Positions 4,576-9,145 of a stretch of 9,145 bases of DNA are shown piece after piece (the stretch's first letter is position 1; the number at the start of each line of letters is the position of its first letter). The notes below the pieces were generated by a model. That model saw only the letters and a program-made list of their open reading frames with translations. It made no database searches and was not told where the DNA came from. The stretch is taken from positions 1 to 9,145 of the forward strand of contig VBLD01000128.1 of assembly GCA_005879205.1 (NCBI GenBank), given 5' to 3'. Source of the DNA: Deltaproteobacteria bacterium. GTDB lineage: Bacteria; Desulfobacterota; Binatia; DP-6. Position numbers and translations under genes: made by a program.

Positions 4576-5103
4576 TCAGTAGCGCAGCTCGGGATCGAGC
4601 GTCGGCTGGCCGGGCTGCCAGTCGGCCGGGCAGAGGCGCCCGGTGGCGAGCGCGCCCAGCACGCGAAGCGTCTCCTCGACGCTCCGCCCGACGTTCATCG
4701 GGCTGACGACCTGGTAGGCGATCTTCCCCTCGGGCGACACGATGACCGTCGCCCGCCAGGCGCGCTGGTCGTCCGGGTTCAGGACCTCGTACGCCCGGCA
4801 GACCTCGCGCGTCGCGTCGCTGAGCAGCGGAAAGGAAACGCCGCCGAGCTCCGCCGCCCAGGCGCGATGCGTCTCGACGTCGTCCACGCTGACGCCCAGC
4901 ACCTGCGCCTGGAGGGCCTCGAACTCCGCGAGGCGTTTGCCGAATCCGACCACCTCCGTCGGGCAGACGAAGGTGAAGTCGGCCGGATAGAAGAAGAGGA
5001 CGACCCACTTCCCGCGGAACTCCGACAGCGAGACGCGGCGCGGCCGGCCGGCGTGCGTTCCCTCCAGGGTGAAGGGTGGCGCCGGCGCGTTCAGGTCGAG
5101 CAT
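4576..5103 (-). CDS. Typical 2-Cys peroxiredoxin (AhpC/Prx1 type)
   Basis: This 175-residue cytoplasmic peroxidase removes H2O2 and alkyl hydroperoxides. The peroxidatic motif FYPADFTFVCPTE gives Cys47. The resolving Cys158 lies in GRLCPADWQPG near the C-terminus, the VCP-type motif of typical 2-Cys peroxiredoxins that form disulfide-linked dimers and decamers. LGVSVDDVETHRAW (69-82), PLLSDATREVCRAYEVL (82-98) and RATVIVSPEGKIAY (107-120) are the other standard blocks, and Cys92 is extra. Most AhpC proteins have SVD(S/T) with a following HxAW, which is matched here. No ahpF-like reductase is nearby, so a thioredoxin-type donor is likely. ATG 5103 gives the expected N-terminus (MLDLNAPAPPFTL); no strong Shine-Dalgarno is visible. 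The frame remains open far upstream only as antisense to the aminopeptidase. It leads an operon with the VIT1 transporter. Confidence 0.94.
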   Translation of the reverse strand: MLDLNAPAPPFTLEGTHAGRPRRVSLSEFRGKWVVLFFYPADFTFVCPTEVVGFGKRLAEFEALQAQVLGVSVDDVETHRAWAAELGGVSFPLLSDATREVCRAYEVLNPDDQRAWRATVIVSPEGKIAYQVVSPMNVGRSVEETLRVLGALATGRLCPADWQPGQPTLDPELRY

Positions 5104-5169
5104 GCCATCGCATCGCCCGGCCGCGACGGATTTGCAAGCCGTCCCGGCCCCCGCTAGAGCGGCAATCCC
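5104..5169. promoter_or_regulatory. Divergent peroxiredoxin / aminopeptidase spacer with imperfect dyad
   Basis: These 66 bp separate two divergent starts and must hold both promoters unless they lie inside the genes. GACGG (5125-5129) and CCGTC (5139-5143) form an inverted repeat around a centre containing TTGCAA (5132-5137), itself a palindrome offset by half a base. No good -10/-35 pair is visible on either strand. The dyad could be an operator shared by both genes. Confidence 0.3.
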
Positions 5170-7752
5170 ATGCCGAAGACCGAGCGGCCTTCTCGCTTCC
5201 GCCTCCCCCCCGACGTCCGCCCGCGCGAGTACGACATCCACCTCGAGATCGATCTCGACGCCGGGCGCTTCCGCGGCGAGGTGCAGATCGCGGTCGGGCT
5301 CGAACGGGCGCGGCGGGAGGTCGTCCTCCACGCCGCGGAGCTGAAGGTCGAGCGGGCGGCCGCGCGCGTCGACGGCGACGAGGTGGCGGCGCGCGTGCGA
5401 GCCGACGGCGCCGACCAGGCCGTCACCCTCCGCTTTCCCCGGGCGCTGCCGGCCGGCGAGGCGCAGCTCGTCCTGCGCTTCGCCGGCAAGCTCAACGAGC
5501 ACCTCCGCGGGCTCTATGCGGCCAGCGCGGATGGCCGCCGCTATGCCTTCAGCCAGTGCGAGGCGGCGGACGCGCGCCGCATCTTCCCGTGCTTCGACGA
5601 GCCCGCCTTCAAGGCGCGCTTCCGGCTCGCCGTCACCGTGCCGCGCGGCCTCCAGGCCGTGTCCAACAGCCCGATCGAGCGCGAGGAGGACACGGCAGGC
5701 GGACACGTCTTCCACTTCGCGCCGACGCCGCCGCTGTCGACCTATCTCTTCGCGCTCGCCGTCGGCCCGCTCGAGGCGTCCGCGATGCGGCTTCTCGGCG
5801 ACGTGCCGATCCGCATCTGGCACGTCCCGGGAAAGGGACGCCTCACCGAGCTCGGGCTCGAGGCGGCGGCCGAGGCCCTCCGTCGCCTCGAGGACTACTT
5901 CGACATCCCGTACCCCTACGGCAAGCTCGATCTGGTGGCGGTGCCCGACTTCGAGGCGGGGGCGATGGAGAACGCGGGCGCGGTCTTCTTCCGGGAGACC
6001 CTCCTGCTCCTCGATCCCGCCACGGTGTCGCTCAACGAGCACAAGCGGGCGGCCGAGGTGATCGCGCACGAGCTGGCGCACATGTGGTACGGCGACCTCG
6101 TCACCATGGCGTGGTGGGACGACCTCTGGCTGAACGAGGCGTTCGCCACCTGGATGGCATACCGCGTGGTCGACGATTGGCGGCCGGAGTGGCGGCTGTG
6201 GCATGCGTTCGAGCACGACCGGGCCGGCGCCCTCGCGCTCGACGCGCTCGCCAACACGCATCCGATCTACGCCGAGGTGCGCAGCGTCGCCGAGGCCACG
6301 CAGAACTTCGACGCGATCACCTACGAGAAGGGCGCCGCCGTCGTGCGCATGATCGAGCACTTCCTCGGGCCGGAGCAGTTCCGCGGTGGCGTGCGCCTCT
6401 ACATGCGCCGCCATCGCGAGGGCAACGCCGTGGCCGCCGACCTGTGGCGGGCGCTCGAGGAGGCGTCGGGACGCGAGGTCGGACGCCTCGCGCAGGCCTG
6501 GATCGAGAAGGCGGGTTTCCCGCTCGTCACCTTCGGCCCGGCCAAGGGCGACGGCGACGGGACGCTGCGCGTCCGCCAGGAGCGCTTCTTCGCCGACCCG
6601 AAGATCCCCGCCGCGCGCCGGCGGCAACGCTGGCCGCTGCCGCTGGTGGTCCGCTGGCGCGCGACCGATGGGGCGACGGGCCTCGACCGGCTGCTCGTCG
6701 ACCGCGCCACGGACGACGTCACCCTGGGGGAGAAGCGCCGCCGGTGGTACTTCGGCAACGCGCAGGCGGGCGGCTTCTACCGCGTGCTCCACGACCCTGC
6801 GGACCGCGGCGCGCTGCTCGAGGACCTCGCGGCGCTGACGGCGGTCGAGCGGCTCGCCCTGGCGAACGACCAGTGGGCGCTCGTGCGCTCCGGGAAGACG
6901 TCGATCGAGACCTTCCTGGAGGTGGCCGACGCGCTCGGCGACGAGACCGACTACGACGTGCTCGACGGCCTGGCCGGCCCGCTCGCGGTCGTCGACGAGC
7001 AGATCGTCGAGCCCGGCAGCGTCGAGCAGGCGCGCTTGCGGGGCTGGATCGCACGCCGCTTCGGGCCGGCTCTGGCACGGCTCGGATGGATGCCTGCCCC
7101 CGACGAGGATGATGCCACGCGGCTTCGCCGCGCCGCGCTCCTCCGTCTGGTCGGCGGCATCGCCGAGACGCCTGCCGTGCTGGCCGAGGCCCGCACGCGG
7201 CTCGACGCCTACCTCCGCGACCGGGCCGCGCTCGATCCGAACCTGGCGGACCCCGTGGTCGGCCTGGCGGCGCGCGTCGGCGACGAGGCCCTCTACGACG
7301 GCTACCGCGGGCTCGTCTCCGAGGCGCGCACGCCGCAGGAGCGCCGCCGGTTCCTTCTCGGGCTGGCGGCATTTCGCACGCCGGAGACGGTCCGCCGCAC
7401 CCTCGTCGCCGCGCTGTCGCCCGACATCCCCACCCAGGACGTGGCCTTCATCTTGATGCGCCTGCTCGGCAATCCGGCCGGCCGCACCGAGGCGTGGAAG
7501 TTCCTCACCCGCCGCTGGTCGGCGCTCCGCCGCCGCATCCCGCCGCTGATGATCTCGCGCCTCGTCGAGGCGCTGCCGGCGCTGCGCGAGCCGCGCCTGG
7601 GGCGCGAGGTCCGGGTCTTCTTCGCCGCCCATCCCGTCCCCGAGGCCTCGCGCGCGCTCAAGCAGGCGCTCGAGGTGTTCCGTCTGAACGCCGAGCTCCG
7701 GCGCCGGACGGCACCGGCGCTGGCGCGCTGGCTGGCCGAACGCGCGGGCTAG
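5170..7752 (+). CDS. M1-family zinc aminopeptidase (PepN/ERAP-like)
   Basis: This 860-residue metallopeptidase removes N-terminal amino acids from peptides, probably in the cytoplasm since no signal peptide is seen. Order of domains: an N-terminal beta domain (about 10-200, with FSQCEAADARRIFPCFDEPAFKA, the standard M1 block), a thermolysin-like catalytic domain (about 200-450) and a C-terminal helical ERAP1-C-like domain (from about 500). Catalytic elements are intact: the exopeptidase motif GAMEN at 264-268, HELAH at 300-304 (His300, Glu301, His304), the third zinc ligand Glu323 in NEAFA 18 residues later, and Tyr385 in ITYEKG, the transition-state tyrosine at the expected spacing. WYFGNAQAGGFYRVLHD marks the start of the C-terminal domain. 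Length is normal for the family. The ATG lacks a strong ribosome site. A 4.3-kb antisense frame across this gene is a compositional shadow. lhgO follows after 12 nt. Confidence 0.94.
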   Translation: MPKTERPSRFRLPPDVRPREYDIHLEIDLDAGRFRGEVQIAVGLERARREVVLHAAELKVERAAARVDGDEVAARVRADGADQAVTLRFPRALPAGEAQLVLRFAGKLNEHLRGLYAASADGRRYAFSQCEAADARRIFPCFDEPAFKARFRLAVTVPRGLQAVSNSPIEREEDTAGGHVFHFAPTPPLSTYLFALAVGPLEASAMRLLGDVPIRIWHVPGKGRLTELGLEAAAEALRRLEDYFDIPYPYGKLDLVAVPDFEAGAMENAGAVFFRETLLLLDPATVSLNEHKRAAEVIAHELAHMWYGDLVTMAWWDDLWLNEAFATWMAYRVVDDWRPEWRLWHAFEHDRAGALALDALANTHPIYAEVRSVAEATQNFDAITYEKGAAVVRMIEHFLGPEQFRGGVRLYMRRHREGNAVAADLWRALEEASGREVGRLAQAWIEKAGFPLVTFGPAKGDGDGTLRVRQERFFADPKIPAARRRQRWPLPLVVRWRATDGATGLDRLLVDRATDDVTLGEKRRRWYFGNAQAGGFYRVLHDPADRGALLEDLAALTAVERLALANDQWALVRSGKTSIETFLEVADALGDETDYDVLDGLAGPLAVVDEQIVEPGSVEQARLRGWIARRFGPALARLGWMPAPDEDDATRLRRAALLRLVGGIAETPAVLAEARTRLDAYLRDRAALDPNLADPVVGLAARVGDEALYDGYRGLVSEARTPQERRRFLLGLAAFRTPETVRRTLVAALSPDIPTQDVAFILMRLLGNPAGRTEAWKFLTRRWSALRRRIPPLMISRLVEALPALREPRLGREVRVFFAAHPVPEASRALKQALEVFRLNAELRRRTAPALARWLAERAG

Positions 7753-7764
7753 AACGCGGCGGCC

Positions 7765-8973
7765 GTGTCCTCGCCCGCATACGACGTCGCCGTCATCGGC
7801 GGCGGCATCGTCGGCCTGGCGACGGCTATGGCGCTCTCCCGCGAGGAGCGATGCTCCGTCGTGGTGCTCGAGGCCGAGAGCCAGCTCGCGGCGCATCAGA
7901 GCGGCCGCAACAGCGGCGTGATCCACGCCGGGCTCTACTACAAGCCGGGCTCGCTCAAGGCACGCAACTGCGTCGAGGGCCGCGAGGCGATGTACCGCTT
8001 CTGCGACGAGCACGGCATCCGTGCCGAGCGCTGCGGCAAGCTCGTGGTGGCGACCGAGGAGCGCGAGCTGCCGCGGCTGGACGAGCTCGAGCGTCGCGGC
8101 CGCGCCAACGGCCTCGACGGGCTCGAGCGGCTCGGGCCCGAAGAGATCCGCGAGCGCGAGCCGCACGCGGCGGGGATCGCGGGACTCTGGGTGCCGCAGA
8201 CCGGGATCGTCGACTACGGTCGGGTGACGCGCGCCATGGCCGACGTCGTGCGCCAGGCGGGCGGCGAGATCCGGACCGGCGCCCGGGTGCACGGCTGCCG
8301 CCGGCTTTCCGACGGCATGCTCCTGGAGTCGGTCCGCGGCGAGATCTCCTGCCGGTGGCTCGTCAACTGCGCCGGGCTCCAGTCCGATCGCGTCGCCCGG
8401 TGCGCCGGCGTCGACCCCGGCGTCGCGATCGTCCCCTTCCGGGGCGAGTACTACGAGCTGGCTCCCGCCCGGCGCGCCCTCGTCCAAAACCTCATCTATC
8501 CGGTTCCCGATCCGGCCTTCCCGTTCCTCGGCGTCCACTTCACGCGCACGTCCGCCGGCACGGTCGAGGCGGGGCCGAACGCCGTGCTGGCGCTCGAGCG
8601 GGAGGGCTACCGCGCCGCCGACGTCCGCCTCCGCGATCTCGTCGAGATGGGCCGCTTCCCCGGCTTCTGGCGGATGTGCCGGCAGCACTGGCGGACCGGG
8701 ATCGTCGAGATGTACCGCTCGGTCAACAGACGGGCCTTCGTGAAGGCGCTCCGCAAGCTCGTGCCCGAGGTCGCACCCGACGACGTTCGCTACCTGCGCG
8801 CCGGGGTTCGCGCCCAGGCGGTGGGTCCGGGGGGTGCGCTCCTCGACGACTTCCACCTGATCGAGGCGCCGCGCTCGGTCCACGTGCTGAACGCACCGTC
8901 GCCCGCGGCGACCGCGTCGATCACGATCGGACGGACCATCGCGGAAATGGTGGTCCGCCGGCTCCGGGAGTGA
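7765..8973 (+). CDS. lhgO: L-2-hydroxyglutarate oxidase / dehydrogenase
   Basis: This 402-residue flavoprotein of the DAO superfamily oxidises L-2-hydroxyglutarate to 2-oxoglutarate, in E. coli passing electrons to the membrane quinone pool. The N-terminal FAD site reads AVIGGGIVGLATA (Gly12, Gly14, Gly17), with Glu36 in VVVLEAE for the ribose. It is followed by the LhgO-typical HQSGRNSGVIHAGLYYKPGS block (44-63), where the DAO family binds the flavin. Later blocks include ERCGKLVVAT, LWVPQTGIVDYGRVTRAM, WLVNCAGLQSDRVA, IVPFRGEYYEL, and YPVPDPAFPFLGVHFTR, all characteristic of LhgO rather than glycerol-3-phosphate dehydrogenase. The C-terminal NAPSPAATASITIG is the usual end of the FAD fold. 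Translation probably starts at GTG 7765, giving the standard short N-terminus, 12 nt after the aminopeptidase stop. That spacing implies one transcript. No obvious Shine-Dalgarno. Confidence 0.9.
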   Translation: MSSPAYDVAVIGGGIVGLATAMALSREERCSVVVLEAESQLAAHQSGRNSGVIHAGLYYKPGSLKARNCVEGREAMYRFCDEHGIRAERCGKLVVATEERELPRLDELERRGRANGLDGLERLGPEEIREREPHAAGIAGLWVPQTGIVDYGRVTRAMADVVRQAGGEIRTGARVHGCRRLSDGMLLESVRGEISCRWLVNCAGLQSDRVARCAGVDPGVAIVPFRGEYYELAPARRALVQNLIYPVPDPAFPFLGVHFTRTSAGTVEAGPNAVLALEREGYRAADVRLRDLVEMGRFPGFWRMCRQHWRTGIVEMYRSVNRRAFVKALRKLVPEVAPDDVRYLRAGVRAQAVGPGGALLDDFHLIEAPRSVHVLNAPSPAATASITIGRTIAEMVVRRLRE

Positions 8974-8977
8974 ACGG

Positions 8978-9014
8978 GTCGCGCCGCGCCACGGCGCCGA
9001 CGACCGCTACTTTT
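8978..9014 (+). terminator. Weak terminator-like hairpin after lhgO
   Basis: GTCGCGCC (8978-8985) pairs with GGCGCCGAC (8993-9001) through eight base pairs with one bulged C at 8997 and a 7-nt loop. A short TTTT run appears at 9011-9014, but 9 nt after the stem, further than in a classic intrinsic terminator. Its position between lhgO and the next gene favours some role. Confidence 0.28.
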
Positions 9015-9056
9015 ATACGTTGACCGCCGCGAACGGCGTGCGGTACGTCTCACGAC

Positions 9057-9145
9057 ATGCGTCAGGTGATCGCGCTGCTCGCATCGGCGGTTTTCGTGCT
9101 CGGGTTCCAAGCCGGGCCGCGGCAGCGGCGGGTACATCGTCGCGG
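9057..9145 (+). CDS. Start of a putative secreted protein (cut by window edge)
   Basis: ATG 9057 opens a frame that runs to the window edge with no stop, giving 29 complete codons. The protein begins MRQVIALLASAVFVLGFQAG, a plausible signal peptide, and continues PRQRRVHRR. The basic run right after the hydrophobic stretch is unusual for an exported protein, so a sequencing frameshift near 9110-9120 is possible. There is no good Shine-Dalgarno before the ATG. A TTGACC at 9020-9025 upstream could be a -35 box but lacks a matching -10; a small hairpin (CGCCG/CGGCG, 9025-9038) lies between. The product cannot be named. Confidence 0.4.
   Translation, partial: MRQVIALLASAVFVLGFQAGPRQRRVHRR

Noticed and set aside
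5076..7112. A 678-residue plus-strand frame overlapping the aminopeptidase
   Set aside because: Arg/Pro/Ala-rich composition with no motifs; the overlapping frame carries GAMEN and HELAH...NEAFA.
4576..8883. A 4.3-kb open frame on the minus strand spanning the aminopeptidase and most of lhgO
   Set aside because: Only its last 175 codons (5103-4576) are a real gene. The rest reads as His/Arg/Glu/Ala-rich low-complexity protein antisense to two genes with intact motifs. It is the expected shadow of strong GC3 bias.
7494..9023. A 509-residue plus-strand frame across the end of the aminopeptidase and lhgO
   Set aside because: Arg-rich shadow of lhgO, which has intact FAD motifs in the other frame.

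Overview
The window is about 9.1 kb of very GC-rich DNA, dense with genes and strongly GC3-biased, so long spurious antisense frames are common. The mix of genes fits a free-living Gram-negative, high-GC bacterium. It includes an F420-type luciferase-like oxidoreductase, a secreted protein with CC...PNPC repeats, a VIT1/CCC1 transporter beside a peroxiredoxin, and an M1 aminopeptidase. Myxococcota, Candidatus Binatia or a similar former 'deltaproteobacterial' lineage is my best guess from gene content alone; there is no rRNA or other marker to settle it. I see no tRNA, rRNA, CRISPR array, insertion sequence, phage gene or origin.

Layout. Positions 1-384 (minus) hold the N-terminal part of dihydroxy-acid dehydratase (ilvD), cut by the window edge. 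It diverges from a Prx5-type peroxiredoxin (523-1008, plus), and the shared spacer carries a perfect 14-bp palindrome. Next comes a possible small membrane protein on the minus strand (968-1126). Positions 1130-1268 are a compact control region: a 16-bp palindrome touching a consensus TTGACA -35 box, and an 8-bp 5'-UTR hairpin just before a good Shine-Dalgarno. It drives a secreted protein with three six-cysteine repeats (1269-2177). A secreted NTF2-like protein (2250-2732) follows and overlaps an F420-type oxidoreductase (2729-3712) by ATGA.

The minus strand from 5103 down to 3717 reads as an operon: a typical 2-Cys peroxiredoxin (5103-4576), a VIT1/CCC1 Fe/Mn transporter (4558-3854), and a short GTG-initiated frame (3857-3717). 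That frame looks like the decayed start of a penicillin-acylase-type secreted hydrolase. Diverging from the peroxiredoxin, on the plus strand, are an M1 zinc aminopeptidase (5170-7752) and, 12 nt downstream, an L-2-hydroxyglutarate oxidase (7765-8973). The last 89 bases begin another putative secreted protein.

How the genes may work together. The recurring theme is redox and metal protection: two unrelated peroxiredoxins, one directly coupled to an iron/manganese transporter. That pairing would lower peroxide and free Fe(II) together. ilvD encodes an Fe-S enzyme that is oxidant-sensitive in other bacteria, and it shares a spacer with a peroxiredoxin. These links are inferred from context. The least familiar element is the Cys-repeat secreted protein and its structured promoter region.
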